From assembly GCF_002930105.1 (NCBI RefSeq), contig NZ_PJRN01000007.1, forward strand, positions 124,001-188,000: a stretch of DNA of 64,000 nt, read 5' to 3'. The position numbers and the translations under genes were made by a program. The notes below the pieces were generated by a model. The model made no database searches, was not told where the DNA came from, and saw only the letters and a program-made list of their open reading frames with translations. Of this stretch, positions 1 to 9,598 are shown piece by piece (position 1 is the first letter of the stretch; the number at the start of each line of letters is the position of its first letter). This stretch comes from Billgrantia saliphila (GTDB taxonomy: Bacteria > Pseudomonadota > Gammaproteobacteria > Pseudomonadales > Halomonadaceae).

Positions 1-877
1 CCTTCCAGCCGATGGCGAAGACGGCCATCAGTACCGTCATGACAGTCATCAGGCTCCAGTCGCGCATCAGCACCTCGCTGCCGACCTCGATCGGAGCGAT
101 GACTGCAGCCAGCCCTACCACGCCGAGCGTATTGAACAGGTTGGACCCGACCACATTGCCCACCACCAGGTCGTGCTCGTTGCGACGCAGCGCGCTGAAG
201 GAGGATGCCAGCTCGGGCAGTGAGGTGCCGACGGCGACGACGGTCAGGCCGATGATCAGATCGCTGACGCCGAAGGCCTGGGCGATTTCGACGGCACCCC
301 ACACCAGCACCCGCGAGCTGAGCACCAGCAACGCCAGCCCCACGAACGTCCAGATCAGGCCAGCGCGCAGCGACATGGGGTGTACCTGCAAGCTCTCTTC
401 AGTCTCGTCGGCGAGCGGATCGGGGCCGGAGCGCCGGGCCTGCCAGATGCTCAACGCGATCATGACCGCCAACAGCACCAGCAACACGACGCCTTCGAGA
501 CGACTGACGAGTCCGCCCCACATCAGCCCCGCCGACAGCAGCGTCACCGCCACCAGGATCGGCAGCTCACGACGAATCACGCCGGAATGCACGGCGAGCG
601 GCGAGATCAGCGCCATCAGCCCCAGGATCAAGCCGATGTTGGCGATGTTCGAACCGTAGCCATTACCCAGCGCCAGTCCCGGGTTGCCCTGCGCGGCCGC
701 CAGCGACGAGACCATCAGCTCGGGGGCCGAGGTGCCGAAGCCGATAACCAGCATGCCCACCAGCAGCGGCGACACGCCCAGACGGCGCGATGTCGCAGCC
801 GCACCATCGACGAAGCGCTCGGCGCTCCAGACAAGCAGCACGAGACCCGCTGCCACGGCCAGTAGGGGAAAAAGCAT
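1..877 (-). CDS. yrbG: Calcium/sodium antiporter, CaCA family (partial, C-terminus cut)
   Basis: Inner-membrane cation/Ca2+ exchanger of the CaCA superfamily. Reading the minus strand from the ATG at 877 gives a continuous hydrophobic protein of about 292 residues that runs off the window edge. It has the two inverted alpha-repeat signatures of the family, seen as GFGTSAPELMVSS near residue 40 and VAVGTSLPELASSF near residue 210; these form the ion-binding site. E. coli YrbG has about 325 residues, so roughly 30 are missing. The start is chosen because AAGGAG lies 5-6 bases upstream; a nearby ATG at 882 is in another frame. It is divergent from pqiA. The real transport substrate is not shown by sequence. 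Confidence 0.88.
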   Translation of the reverse strand, partial: MLFPLLAVAAGLVLLVWSAERFVDGAAATSRRLGVSPLLVGMLVIGFGTSAPELMVSSLAAAQGNPGLALGNGYGSNIANIGLILGLMALISPLAVHSGVIRRELPILVAVTLLSAGLMWGGLVSRLEGVVLLVLLAVMIALSIWQARRSGPDPLADETEESLQVHPMSLRAGLIWTFVGLALLVLSSRVLVWGAVEIAQAFGVSDLIIGLTVVAVGTSLPELASSFSALRRNEHDLVVGNVVGSNLFNTLGVVGLAAVIAPIEVGSEVLMRDWSLMTVMTVLMAVFAIGWK

Positions 878-891
878 CTCATCTCCTTGGG

Positions 892-911
892 AACATTCAG
901 GTGCGAATGTT
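892..911. promoter_or_regulatory. Inverted repeat in the yrbG-pqiA divergent region
   Basis: AACATTC, six bases, then GAATGTT form a perfect 7-bp inverted repeat just upstream of the yrbG start. It could be an operator for yrbG or for both divergent genes, or a leader hairpin. No specific regulator is recognised. Confidence 0.35.
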
Positions 912-1014
912 TGTATATGGTACGCATCGCGTCAACGTGTCACACTTTTCCTGCAATCGTCTGGCCTCGAAGCATCAGGCCGGCATCTCATACAGTTTCC
1001 GGGGCAATTCATTC

Positions 1015-2361
1015 GTGCTCAAGCATATCCTGCGGCTACCCGCCGCCCCGGGCGAACCCCGGGTCGACCAGACGCCTCCCGAAGTGCGCACCTCGCGCCG
1101 CCGGTTGCGCGCCTGTCACGAGTGCGACTGGCTGATGGCCCTGCCGCCGCTGCGCCCCGGCCAGAAGGCGGACTGTCCGCGCTGCGGCCACATCCTGGCC
1201 ACCCGTCACCACCGGCCGGCCCAGCGCAGCATGGCATTGGCGATGTCCGCCATGGTGGCCCTGCTCATGGCAGTCTCCTTTCCCTTCGCCAGCTTCAGCG
1301 TGAGCGGGCTGGGCAACCGCATCGAGCTGACCGAGACCGCCACCACCCTGATCGGCTTTCACCAGCCCCTCGTGGGCATCGCCGTGATCCTGACCATCGT
1401 GGTGCTCCCGGCCATCTACCTGGTGGGCGTGATCTGGCTGCAGCTGGGCCTGTTGCAGAACGAGCCACTGCCCGCCAGCCGCACCATTGCGCGCGCGCTG
1501 GCACACCTCCACCGCTGGATGATGGCAGACGTGTTCATCATCGGGGCGCTGGTCAGCCTGTTCAAGGTAGCGGGCATGGCCGATGTCGAGCTGGGACTGT
1601 CGTTCTGGGCCTTCTGCATCTTCGCCGTGCTGCTCCTGCTCACCACACAGTCCATCGATTCGGACTGGATGTGGTTCTCGCTGGCCGGCGAGCCGCTAGC
1701 TCCCGAGGGCGCCCGCACCGGGCGCACCGCGGCCAGCCAGGGTCTCGCCGGCTGCCCTACCTGCGGCCTGGTCAATCGCCTCGATCCCATGGGGCGCGGC
1801 CATTGTCAGCGCTGCGGCGAACGCCTGCACTCCCGAACTCCGCACAGTCTCCAACGCACCTGGGCGCTGCTGGTCACCGCCGCCCTGATGTACATACCGG
1901 CCAACCTCTATCCCATCATGACCACTACCAGCCTTGGACAATCATCGCCTTCCACCATCATCGGCGGGGTGGTGGAACTGATCCAGATGGGCTCCTGGCC
2001 GGTCGCGGCGGTGATCTTCGTCGCCAGTGTCATCGTTCCGGTGGGCAAACTGGTGGCGCTGGCCTGGCTGTGTCTGGTGGTCAAGCGCAGCGCCGAGCTC
2101 AACGCCGTCACCCGCACCCGGCTCTATCGTCTGACCGAATTCATCGGCCGCTGGTCGATGGTCGACGTCTTCGTCGTCGCCATCCTGGTGGCTCTGATCC
2201 GTGCGGGTTCGCTGATGTCGATCGCCCCCGGTCCCGCCGCGCTGGCGTTCGCCGCGGTGGTGGTATTGACCATGCTGGCGGCCATGACCTTCGATCCCCG
2301 CCTTATCTGGGACACGCCCCCGCCGCGTGACTCCCGCCATACGCAAGGAACGTCCGGATGA
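1015..2361 (+). CDS. pqiA: Paraquat-inducible protein A (PqiA), membrane subunit
   Basis: Integral inner-membrane subunit of the Pqi intermembrane lipid-trafficking system. The sequence shows two PqiA repeats, each with paired zinc-binding cysteine motifs (CHEC...CPRC near residues 35-60 and CPTC...CQRC near residues 255-275) followed by about four hydrophobic segments. The open frame extends upstream to 790, but that part is low-complexity and overlaps yrbG. The GTG at 1015 gives 448 residues, close to the usual 415-430, so I take it as the start although the ribosome site is weak. Its stop overlaps the pqiB start (ATGA), implying one transcript with pqiB and pqiC. Confidence 0.88.
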   Translation: MLKHILRLPAAPGEPRVDQTPPEVRTSRRRLRACHECDWLMALPPLRPGQKADCPRCGHILATRHHRPAQRSMALAMSAMVALLMAVSFPFASFSVSGLGNRIELTETATTLIGFHQPLVGIAVILTIVVLPAIYLVGVIWLQLGLLQNEPLPASRTIARALAHLHRWMMADVFIIGALVSLFKVAGMADVELGLSFWAFCIFAVLLLLTTQSIDSDWMWFSLAGEPLAPEGARTGRTAASQGLAGCPTCGLVNRLDPMGRGHCQRCGERLHSRTPHSLQRTWALLVTAALMYIPANLYPIMTTTSLGQSSPSTIIGGVVELIQMGSWPVAAVIFVASVIVPVGKLVALAWLCLVVKRSAELNAVTRTRLYRLTEFIGRWSMVDVFVVAILVALIRAGSLMSIAPGPAALAFAAVVVLTMLAAMTFDPRLIWDTPPPRDSRHTQGTSG

Positions 2362-4037
2362 GCGAGACACCGCGTGAGCAAGAGCCACCCCGGGAGATGC
2401 ACCGCGCCAGAGCGACTCCCCAGCGACGCCTGTCACCAATCTGGATCGTCCCGATCGTGGCGGTGCTGATCGGCCTTTGGCTGGTCTACGACAACTACCG
2501 CAGCCGTGGCCCGGTGATCACTCTAACCATGAGCAGTGCCGAAGGCATCGAAGCCGGTAGCACCCTGATCAAGACTCGCAACGTCGAGGTGGGTCGCGTC
2601 GAGCGCGTACAGCTCTCCGAGGACCTCAGCCATGCCGTGATCACCGCGCGCATGTCGCCCGAAGCCGAGCCCATGCTCACCGAGGGCAGCCGCTTCTGGG
2701 TCGTCAAGCCACGCATCGGCCGCGAAGGGATCAGCGGCCTGGGCACCGTCCTCTCCGGTGCCTACATTCAGCTCGAGCCAGGCGGCGGAGAACCCGGCGT
2801 GCGCGAGTTCCAGGTCAGCGACCAGCCCCCCGTGGCTCCAGCCGACGCCGCCGGCTTGCGAGTCAACCTGATCAGCCAGCTTGGCAACTCGCTGCGCGCC
2901 GGCGACCCGGTGACCTACCAGGGCTATACCGTGGGACGCGTGGAGGAGGTCGACTTCGATCCCGACAGCCGGCGCATGAATCAGCGGATCTTCATCGAGA
3001 GCCCCTATGACCGTCTGGTCACCGAGAACACCCGCTTCTGGTCGGCCAGCGGCGTCGATCTGCGCCTCGACGCGGATGGCTTTCGCGTCAACGTGGAGTC
3101 GCTCGAGGCGCTGCTCGGCGGCGGTGTCACCTTCGGCGTCCCCGACGATCTGCCGCGGGGACGCCCCGTCGAGAATGACACCAACTTCAATCTCTATGCC
3201 GACGAAGAGAGCGCACGCCAAGGAACCTTCAACCGCTATCTGGAATACGTGCTGCTGGTCGAGGACAGCGTGCGCGGCCTGTCGCGCGGAGCGCCGGTGG
3301 AGTTCCGCGGCGTGCGCATCGGTACCGTGGCCGCCGTTCCATGGCAGTTCACCGCCAGCCAGCCCAATACCCGCGAAGGGTTTGCCATTCCCGTGCTGAT
3401 TCGCATCGAGCCGCAGCGTCTGGGTATCGAGAACCAGGAGATCGACCTCGAAGAGTGGGACGAACGCTTCCACCGCCTGTTCGGTCGCGGACTGCGCGCA
3501 TCGCTCAAGTCGGGCAATCTGCTCACCGGCGCGATGTTCGTCGACATCAATTTCTACCGCGAGGAGGCGGAGGACTACACGGCGGCGACATTCAGCGAGC
3601 GCGACGTTTTCCCCACCACTTCCACCGGTTTCGCCCAGATCGAGGCCCAGGTGACGAGCTTGCTGGAGAAGCTCAACGCTCTCGAGATCGAGCCGCTGCT
3701 GGCCGGGCTCGACCGCAACCTCGCCACCTCCGAGGCCATGCTCAACGAGGTTCGCGAACTGAGCGAATCGCTGCAGGAGGTGCTCGACGACCCGGGAACC
3801 CGCAACCTGCCTTCCAACCTCAACGACTCGCTGGAGGCGTTGCGCGAGACGCTGGAGGGCCTGTCGCCCGATTCCAATGCCTACCGCGAGCTGACCAGCG
3901 CCGCCGAACGTCTGGAGCGCCTGATGCGCGACCTGCAGCCGGTAACCCGCACGCTCAACGAGAACCCGCGTGCCCTGCTGTTCGACAGCCTCGAGGCCGA
4001 GGACCCGCAGCCCAGGGCACCGCGGCGCGGTCAGTAG
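2358..4037 (+). CDS. pqiB: Intermembrane transport protein PqiB (MCE protein)
   Basis: Periplasm-spanning MCE protein thought to form a lipid conduit between inner and outer membranes. There is one N-terminal transmembrane helix (about residues 28-47) followed by three MCE domains, recognisable by repeated phrases such as GIEAGSTLIKTRNVEVGRV, GDPVTYQGYTVGRVEEV and GAPVEFRGVRIGTV. The C-terminal 150 residues are charged and helical, as expected for the needle-like coiled coil. At 559 residues it matches E. coli PqiB (546). It lies between PqiA and the PqiC lipoprotein in a compact operon. Long antisense frames opposite it are shadows. Confidence 0.93.
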   Translation: MSETPREQEPPREMHRARATPQRRLSPIWIVPIVAVLIGLWLVYDNYRSRGPVITLTMSSAEGIEAGSTLIKTRNVEVGRVERVQLSEDLSHAVITARMSPEAEPMLTEGSRFWVVKPRIGREGISGLGTVLSGAYIQLEPGGGEPGVREFQVSDQPPVAPADAAGLRVNLISQLGNSLRAGDPVTYQGYTVGRVEEVDFDPDSRRMNQRIFIESPYDRLVTENTRFWSASGVDLRLDADGFRVNVESLEALLGGGVTFGVPDDLPRGRPVENDTNFNLYADEESARQGTFNRYLEYVLLVEDSVRGLSRGAPVEFRGVRIGTVAAVPWQFTASQPNTREGFAIPVLIRIEPQRLGIENQEIDLEEWDERFHRLFGRGLRASLKSGNLLTGAMFVDINFYREEAEDYTAATFSERDVFPTTSTGFAQIEAQVTSLLEKLNALEIEPLLAGLDRNLATSEAMLNEVRELSESLQEVLDDPGTRNLPSNLNDSLEALRETLEGLSPDSNAYRELTSAAERLERLMRDLQPVTRTLNENPRALLFDSLEAEDPQPRAPRRGQ

Positions 4038-4090
4038 AACAAGGAGTGATTGGTCATGCCGATGAAAGCTTTTTCTCGTGGGAGACGCAT

Positions 4091-4675
4091 ATGAAGTCGA
4101 TGTTCTGGTCGTTGCTCCTGGCCGGCGCGCTCGTGATGAGCGGCTGCGCCTCATCCACGCCGCCGGCCAACCGTTTCATGCTGCCGGGCAGCGAGGCCAC
4201 GCCGGCGCCGACCGGCCAGGCCGAGCACGTGCTGCTGGTCCAACCGCCGCGCCTGGCGCACTACCTGGACGTAGACGGCATCGTGCTGCAGCTCGACGAT
4301 ATCACCCTCAATGCCGCCCGCCAGCACCTCTGGGCCGAACCGCTGGGACGACAATTGGAGCGCGGTTTGCGATCGCGGCTGGCCGAGCGCCTGCCGGATA
4401 CCCGCGTGGTCCGCGACGAAAGCGGCACGGGGCGCGGCGATGCCATGCGCCTGCGGCTGGAGGTCGATAGTTTCCAGGGCCGCCACGATGGCGTGGCCAT
4501 CGCCAGCGGACAATGGCAGTTGCTGGCTCCCGACGGTCGCCTGGCGGCCATGGAGCGCTTCCACGCCGAGACGGAGCTCGACGACGACGGCTACCCGGCG
4601 CTGGTGCGGGCGCTCGGTCGCAGTTGGGATCGGGTCGCCGACGATATCGCCAGCGGGATACGCCGTGACCGATGA
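4091..4675 (+). CDS. pqiC: PqiC-like lipoprotein (ABC-type transport auxiliary component)
   Basis: Outer-membrane lipoprotein partner of PqiAB. The ATG at 4091 follows GGGAG at good spacing and gives a 194-residue protein with a classical lipoprotein signal: charged start, hydrophobic core and lipobox VMSGC with the acylated cysteine at residue 19. The mature part fits the DUF330/PqiC family (early phrase HVLLVQPPRLAHYLDVDGIVL). Length agrees with E. coli PqiC (about 187). It lies 53 bases after pqiB in the same orientation, so the operon is pqiABC. Confidence 0.88.
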   Translation: MKSMFWSLLLAGALVMSGCASSTPPANRFMLPGSEATPAPTGQAEHVLLVQPPRLAHYLDVDGIVLQLDDITLNAARQHLWAEPLGRQLERGLRSRLAERLPDTRVVRDESGTGRGDAMRLRLEVDSFQGRHDGVAIASGQWQLLAPDGRLAAMERFHAETELDDDGYPALVRALGRSWDRVADDIASGIRRDR

Positions 4676-4840
4676 TGCACGACGTGGCTGCGCCGCCGGC
4701 CAGCTTGTGGCATACTGCCCGCTCGCGGCGACCCGCAGTCCCTCCTGCCGCGCCCTGAACCGAATTTCTCACGCCCCGGCCCGGGACTGGCCATGTGTCG
4801 AACGCGCATGGCGCGGCCAGGGCGCATCTGCGGAGACCGC

Positions 4841-6139
4841 ATGATCTTTTCCGAACTCGGCTTACGAGCCGAACTGCTGCGTGCCGTCGAGGCGCAAGGC
4901 TACACCACACCGACCCCGATCCAGCGCCAGGCCATTCCGGCGGTGCTCAAGGGCGGCGACCTGCTGGCCAGCGCCCAGACCGGTACCGGCAAGACCGCCG
5001 GCTTCACCCTGCCGATGCTGCAGCGTCTGGCCGACGGCCCGCGGCCCGGCAAGCGCCAGGTACGTGCGCTGGTCCTGACCCCGACGCGCGAGCTGGCCGC
5101 CCAGGTCGGTGAGAGCGTCGCCGACTACGGCCGCCACCTCACCCTGAAGAGCCACGTCATCTTCGGCGGCGTTGGCCAGCAACCCCAGGTGGACGCCATT
5201 CGTCCGGGCCTCGACGTGCTCGTCGCCACCCCCGGCCGCCTGCTCGACCTACACCAGCAGAAGCATGTGGATCTCTCCTGCGTGGAGATCCTGGTGCTCG
5301 ACGAAGCCGACCGCATGCTCGACATGGGCTTCATCCACGATATCCGCAAGGTGCTGCGCCTACTGCCCGAGAAGCGACAGAATCTGCTGTTCTCCGCCAC
5401 CTTCTCCGACGAGATCCAGACCCTGGCGGACAAGCTGCTCGACAACCCCGCGAAAATCGAGGTGGCAAGGCGTAACACCACGGCCGAGACCGTCGATCAG
5501 GCGATCTATCGCGTCGATCGCGACAAGAAGCGCGACTTGCTGGCCCATCTGATCACCCAGCACGCCTGGCATCAGGTGCTGGTATTCACCCGCACCAAGC
5601 ACGGTGCCAACCGCCTGGCCGAGCAGCTCTCCAAGCAGGACATACCGGCCATGGCGATCCATGGCAACAAGAGCCAGTCGGCACGCACCAAGGCGTTGGC
5701 GGCATTCAAGTGCGGCGACCTGCAAGTGCTGGTGGCGACTGACATTGCGGCCCGCGGCCTGGATATCAGCGAATTGCCTCATGTGGTCAACTTCGAGCTT
5801 CCCAACGTCGCCGAAGACTACGTCCACCGTATCGGCCGCACCGGCCGCGCCGGCAGCGAAGGCCAGGCGGTATCGTTGGTATGCGTCGACGAGCACAGCC
5901 TGCTGAAGGGCATCGAGCGCCTGATCAAGCGCGACCTGGAGAAGCGCATCGAGCCGGGCTTCGAGCCCGATCCCAACGCGAAGCCCGAGCCGATCGAGAA
6001 CGGCCGCGGCCGAGGGGGGCCGCGTAACGATGGCCAGCGTCGCCAGGGCGGCGCCTCGCGTGGACAGCCCGGCGAGAAGCGCAGCGACAGCGAGGCCCGC
6101 GCCCCGCGGCGGCGGCGCAGCCGAGCTCGACGGGCCTGA
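4841..6139 (+). CDS. rhlE: DEAD-box ATP-dependent RNA helicase RhlE
   Basis: ATP-dependent RNA helicase. All family motifs are visible in order: Q motif (residues 22-29), Walker A AQTGTGKT (45-52), [20 protein letters not shown] within [27 protein letters not shown] and [10 protein letters not shown]. The tail beyond residue 390 is Arg/Gly-rich and basic, typical of RhlE, and probably binds RNA. The ATG at 4841 has GGAG six bases upstream, so the longer frame from 4793 is rejected. Length 432 residues. The product acts in the cytoplasm on structured RNA or ribosome intermediates; the exact substrate is not inferable. Confidence 0.94.
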   Translation: MIFSELGLRAELLRAVEAQGYTTPTPIQRQAIPAVLKGGDLLASAQTGTGKTAGFTLPMLQRLADGPRPGKRQVRALVLTPTRELAAQVGESVADYGRHLTLKSHVIFGGVGQQPQVDAIRPGLDVLVATPGRLLDLHQQKHVDLSCVEILVLDEADRMLDMGFIHDIRKVLRLLPEKRQNLLFSATFSDEIQTLADKLLDNPAKIEVARRNTTAETVDQAIYRVDRDKKRDLLAHLITQHAWHQVLVFTRTKHGANRLAEQLSKQDIPAMAIHGNKSQSARTKALAAFKCGDLQVLVATDIAARGLDISELPHVVNFELPNVAEDYVHRIGRTGRAGSEGQAVSLVCVDEHSLLKGIERLIKRDLEKRIEPGFEPDPNAKPEPIENGRGRGGPRNDGQRRQGGASRGQPGEKRSDSEARAPRRRRSRARRA

Positions 6140-6182
6140 TCGCATACTGCCCTGCGCCGGGCTTGGTAGGGTCGGCGAAATG

Positions 6183-6203
6183 TGGGAATGTATATGATTC
6201 CCA
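6183..6203. promoter_or_regulatory. Inverted repeat upstream of the 6270 gene
   Basis: TGGGAAT, seven bases, ATTCCCA: a perfect 7-bp inverted repeat whose centre contains TATATG, and TATGAT overlaps it as a possible -10. It lies about 67 bases before the gene at 6270. It may be an operator or a small hairpin; no matching regulator is known to me. Confidence 0.4.
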
Positions 6204-6269
6204 TAGCGGCAGCGGAGAGGCCTGAGTGGACGCGGCGGCAAGCGCATCGGCAAGTGAGGAGGCTCGACA

Positions 6270-6821
6270 ATGCTCAAATGGCTGACCGGAAGGCAATCGA
6301 TTCCGGTCTGGGTCATCAAGCAGATCGACGACAATCTGCTGCACCTTTGCGGCCAGGGTAGCGTCGAGCCTCGGGCGAAACGCAGCGACGTGATCGAAAC
6401 CCTGCACGCCGCTCGCTACCAAGGCGCCGTGAGCATGGCCAACGGTCTGGTGCTCAACGCCCAGCTGTTCGCTGCGCTGGCGCCGCTCGAAGCCCTCCAA
6501 CTGGACGATCAGGGCCATGCCCATTGGCGCGGCCGTACCTGGTATGTCTCCCAGGTGCCGCAGCGCTGCTGGACTTACGATGGTTCGCTGGTGTCCCAGC
6601 GTCAGGCGCAAGGCAGTCAGGAAGTGTTGATCAGCGTCGAGGACGTCTCGGGCATCAGCCGTCACATCCAGGGGGCCGCCACCCCTGGCAGCGTCGACTT
6701 CGGACCGCCCGGTGTCGATGAGCACCCGCTGATCGAACCGCGTGACCGCGAGGGGCGTGCCTCCACGCCTCGTGACCGCCACGATCGACAGTTCGGTCGC
6801 TCGCGGGATCGCAATGACTGA
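6270..6821 (+). CDS. Protein of unknown function
   Basis: I do not recognise this 183-residue protein. The first 130 residues look like a soluble folded domain with mixed helices and strands (for example GRTWYVSQVPQRCWTYDGS), with no signal peptide and no membrane helix. The last 35 residues are charged, rich in Arg and Asp and probably disordered. The start is supported by GAGGAGG ten bases upstream. Its stop lies eight bases inside the following transporter gene, so the two are probably co-translated. Confidence 0.7.
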   Translation: MLKWLTGRQSIPVWVIKQIDDNLLHLCGQGSVEPRAKRSDVIETLHAARYQGAVSMANGLVLNAQLFAALAPLEALQLDDQGHAHWRGRTWYVSQVPQRCWTYDGSLVSQRQAQGSQEVLISVEDVSGISRHIQGAATPGSVDFGPPGVDEHPLIEPRDREGRASTPRDRHDRQFGRSRDRND

Positions 6822-8025
6822 AAGCCAATCATCGACGCGGCGTGTCGCGCTTTTCCTCTTGCTGATGGTGCTGGTCGGGCTCAACCTGCGCCCAGCCCTT
6901 TCATCGCTCGCGCCGCTGCTCGCCCGCATCCAGGCCGATACCGGTCTCTCCGCACTGGCCATCGGTGCTTTGACCACCCTTCCGGTCCTGTGTCTTGGTA
7001 TCTTTGCGCCGCTCGCGCCGTGGCTGTCCAAGCGCCTGGGGCCGGAGATCACTCTCTCGCTCGCCCTCGTCGCGCTAATCCTCGGATTGCTGATACGCGG
7101 CGCGCCGTACGTCCCGCTCCTGTTCCTGGGCACCCTCCTGGTGGGGGCCGCCATCGGCATTGCCGGCACATTGCTGCCGGCCCTGGTCAAGCGGGAACTG
7201 CCCGCCGGGGCCGACCTGATGACCGGCGTCTATACCATGGCCCTGTGTCTCGGTGGCGCCCTCGGTGCCGGGCTGAGCATTCCTCTGGCGGAACTCTGGC
7301 AGGGCTGGCGCCCCAGCCTGGCCAGTTGGGCACTTCTCGGCGGCGTGGCGCTGGTGGCCTGGGTCGCCCTGATGCCGCGCAGCTCTCGTGGCGCGGCCGT
7401 TGCCACGCCCGGTGGCTCCATGCGGGACCTGCTCGGCCAACCGTTGGCCTGGCAAGTGACGATCTACATGGGCACCCAGTCCTCGCTGGCCTATATCGTG
7501 TTCGGCTGGCTGCCCACCCTGCTGCTACAGCGCGGCTACAGCGAATCGGAGGCCGGCTGGTTCATGGCCGCCTCGGTGCTGGTGCAACTGGTCTCGGCGC
7601 TGGGGGCGCCCTGGCTGGCACGCCTGGGACGCGATCAACGTCCTGCCCTGTTGCTTGTCCTCGGCTGCGTCGGCGCCGGACTGTGGCTGCTGTTGCAGGG
7701 CCCCATTGCCTGGCGCTGGCCGGGCGTCGTGCTGCTCGGCCTGGGCCAGGGCGGCAGCTTCAGCCTGGCCTTGACCCTGATCGTGCTGCGCACGGCCAAC
7801 TCACGCCTTGCCGGCAAGCTTTCGGGACTCGCCCAGGGCGGCGGTTATACGTTGGCCGCCACGGGGCCGCTGGCCGTGGGCATGCTGTTGCAAATGGAGG
7901 TGGGCTTGACCGCCATTACGGCGACCTTGCTGCTGATCGTCGCGGTGGCCGCCGGCTTCGCCATGCTGGCAGGGCGCAACAGGCGTCTCGACGTGGACGT
8001 CGGGGGGCGCCTGGCCACTCATTGA
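6814..8025 (+). CDS. CynX/NimT-type MFS transporter
   Basis: Major facilitator superfamily transporter with about 12 hydrophobic segments over 403 residues. The opening phrase VGLNLRPALSSLAPLLARI and the sequence through LGPEITLSLALVALILGLLIRG are characteristic of the CynX/YycB branch (cyanate or 2-nitroimidazole transporter relatives). The ATG at 6814 is chosen because the 24 residues encoded before it are not family-like and overlap the upstream gene. The substrate is unknown; no cyanase gene lies nearby. It is translationally coupled to the unknown gene at 6270. Confidence 0.82.
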   Translation: MTESQSSTRRVALFLLLMVLVGLNLRPALSSLAPLLARIQADTGLSALAIGALTTLPVLCLGIFAPLAPWLSKRLGPEITLSLALVALILGLLIRGAPYVPLLFLGTLLVGAAIGIAGTLLPALVKRELPAGADLMTGVYTMALCLGGALGAGLSIPLAELWQGWRPSLASWALLGGVALVAWVALMPRSSRGAAVATPGGSMRDLLGQPLAWQVTIYMGTQSSLAYIVFGWLPTLLLQRGYSESEAGWFMAASVLVQLVSALGAPWLARLGRDQRPALLLVLGCVGAGLWLLLQGPIAWRWPGVVLLGLGQGGSFSLALTLIVLRTANSRLAGKLSGLAQGGGYTLAATGPLAVGMLLQMEVGLTAITATLLLIVAVAAGFAMLAGRNRRLDVDVGGRLATH

Positions 8026-8157
8026 ACTCGCCCCTCATTGGATAAGAAGTATCTTCTCTACGACGACACCGAGAGCGCCTGGTGGTGAGAACCACGACGC
8101 CAGCCGCTATGATGAGCCGCTCAGCCCAATTGTTCTTCCCCGTCGCCAGGAGCCTGC

Positions 8158-9210
8158 ATGAACGTGACCACCCTCGACGAACGCCCTGTGCTGGTTCTCT
8201 ACACTGGCGGCACCCTGGGCATGGTCACCACACCACAAGGTCTGGCTCCCGGCGGCGATATGGAGGGACGCCTGCGGCGTGCCCTCGACACGCTGCCACC
8301 CACGCGCCGAGCCGCTCTGCCACGTTTCGTGTTTCGCCCGATCGAACCGGCCATCGATTCCAGCGCCGCCACTCCCCGCGACTGGCAGCAGTTGGGGCGC
8401 TGTATCGCCAGCGCCGTCGGTGATCACGCCGGCGTCGTGGTCCTGCATGGCACCGACACCTTGACCTGGTCGGCCTCCAGCCTGGCCTACCAGCTGCAAG
8501 GGCTCGATCGTCCTGTGGTGGTCACCGGCGCCATGCTTCCGCTCGAGGCAGAGGGCAGCGATGCGCTGGACAACGTCGAGCTGGCCCTGCGTTTCGCCGC
8601 CGAGCCTCGCCTGCAGGAGGTTGCGATCGCCTTTGCCGGCCGCCTGCTGCGCGGTGTCCGTGCGCGCAAGTGGCATAGCGCAGCGCCATCTTCCTTCGAT
8701 AGTCCCGACTATCCTCCGCTGGGCGAGCGAGTCGACGCCGACGCCGTGCTCTTCCCCGGTCGTGGTCTCGAGGCCCAGCAGCGCGGCGCCCCGCGGTTCG
8801 AGCTTCCCGACTATGGCCCACTGGCCGACGGCGGCGTCGTGCGCATCGCCCTGTGGCCAGGCATCCAGGCCTGGCAGGTCGAGGCCTGGCTGTCCGACGA
8901 TCGGGTCCGGGGCGCGCTGCTGGAAGTTTGGGGTGCCGGTAACGTGCCGCCGGATCCGGCACTGCTGGGCGCTTTGGCCCGGGCCAGCGGCGAGGGCAAA
9001 CTGGTGGCGGCGGTCAGCCAGTGCACCGCCGGCGGCGTTGCGCCGGGCCATTACGCCGCCGGCCAAGGACTGGCCCAAGCCGGCGTGCTCTCGAGCGACA
9101 CGATGACTCCCGAGGCCGCGTTGACCAAGCTGGTCCATCTTCTGGCCCAGCCGCTGGGCGACGACGAACGGCGGCGGCGTTTTCTCACCCCCTTGGTGGG
9201 CGAGCGCTGA
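8158..9210 (+). CDS. Asparaginase (bacterial type I-like, cytoplasmic)
   Basis: Hydrolyses L-asparagine to aspartate and ammonia. It has both catalytic threonine motifs of the family: TGGTLGM at residues 16-22 and HGTDTLTWSASSLAYQL near residue 100. There is no signal peptide, so it is cytoplasmic, like AnsA. Length 350 residues is normal. AGGAG lies ahead of the ATG. It appears to be monocistronic, followed by a small DUF2789 gene on the same strand. Confidence 0.9.
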   Translation: MNVTTLDERPVLVLYTGGTLGMVTTPQGLAPGGDMEGRLRRALDTLPPTRRAALPRFVFRPIEPAIDSSAATPRDWQQLGRCIASAVGDHAGVVVLHGTDTLTWSASSLAYQLQGLDRPVVVTGAMLPLEAEGSDALDNVELALRFAAEPRLQEVAIAFAGRLLRGVRARKWHSAAPSSFDSPDYPPLGERVDADAVLFPGRGLEAQQRGAPRFELPDYGPLADGGVVRIALWPGIQAWQVEAWLSDDRVRGALLEVWGAGNVPPDPALLGALARASGEGKLVAAVSQCTAGGVAPGHYAAGQGLAQAGVLSSDTMTPEAALTKLVHLLAQPLGDDERRRRFLTPLVGER

Positions 9211-9281
9211 TCCAGGCCTTGCCTGGTCAGCAATGTGGACAGATGCCAGGCTGTAGGGTAGCCACCAAGAGGAGATGACCC

Positions 9282-9518
9282 ATGGAACAACCGGTCCACC
9301 CTTTTCACGAACTCTTCGAGCAATTGGGGCTGCCCGCCGATGAGACTTCGATCAAGGCATTCATCGAGCGCAATGCGCCGCTGCCACCCGAGATGGCTTT
9401 GTACCAGGCTTCCTTCTGGACACCCGCTCAGGCCGAGTTCCTGTACGCGGCGGTGGAAGACGATGCCGACTGGGCCGAGGTCGTCGACCATCTCGATGCA
9501 TCGTTGAGGAAACGCTGA
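9282..9518 (+). CDS. DUF2789 family small protein
   Basis: A 78-residue acidic protein matching my memory of DUF2789: start with a hydrophobic helix HELFEQLGLP, then FIERNAPLPPEMALYQASFWTPAQAEFL, ending DDADWAEVVDHLDASLRK. The function of the family is unknown. It has a strong ribosome site (GAGGAG) and lies 71 bases downstream of the asparaginase gene. Confidence 0.82.
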   Translation: MEQPVHPFHELFEQLGLPADETSIKAFIERNAPLPPEMALYQASFWTPAQAEFLYAAVEDDADWAEVVDHLDASLRKR

Positions 9519-9598
9519 GAGACCCAACGTTTACGTAGCAGCAAGTTTGTTAGGATAACTTCGGGTCAATCAATAACAACCGACAGGCAGGGAACATC

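Noticed and set aside
2523..4154. 543-codon minus-strand frame opposite pqiB
   Set aside because: pqiB is unambiguous on the plus strand; the antisense frame has no recognisable domain.
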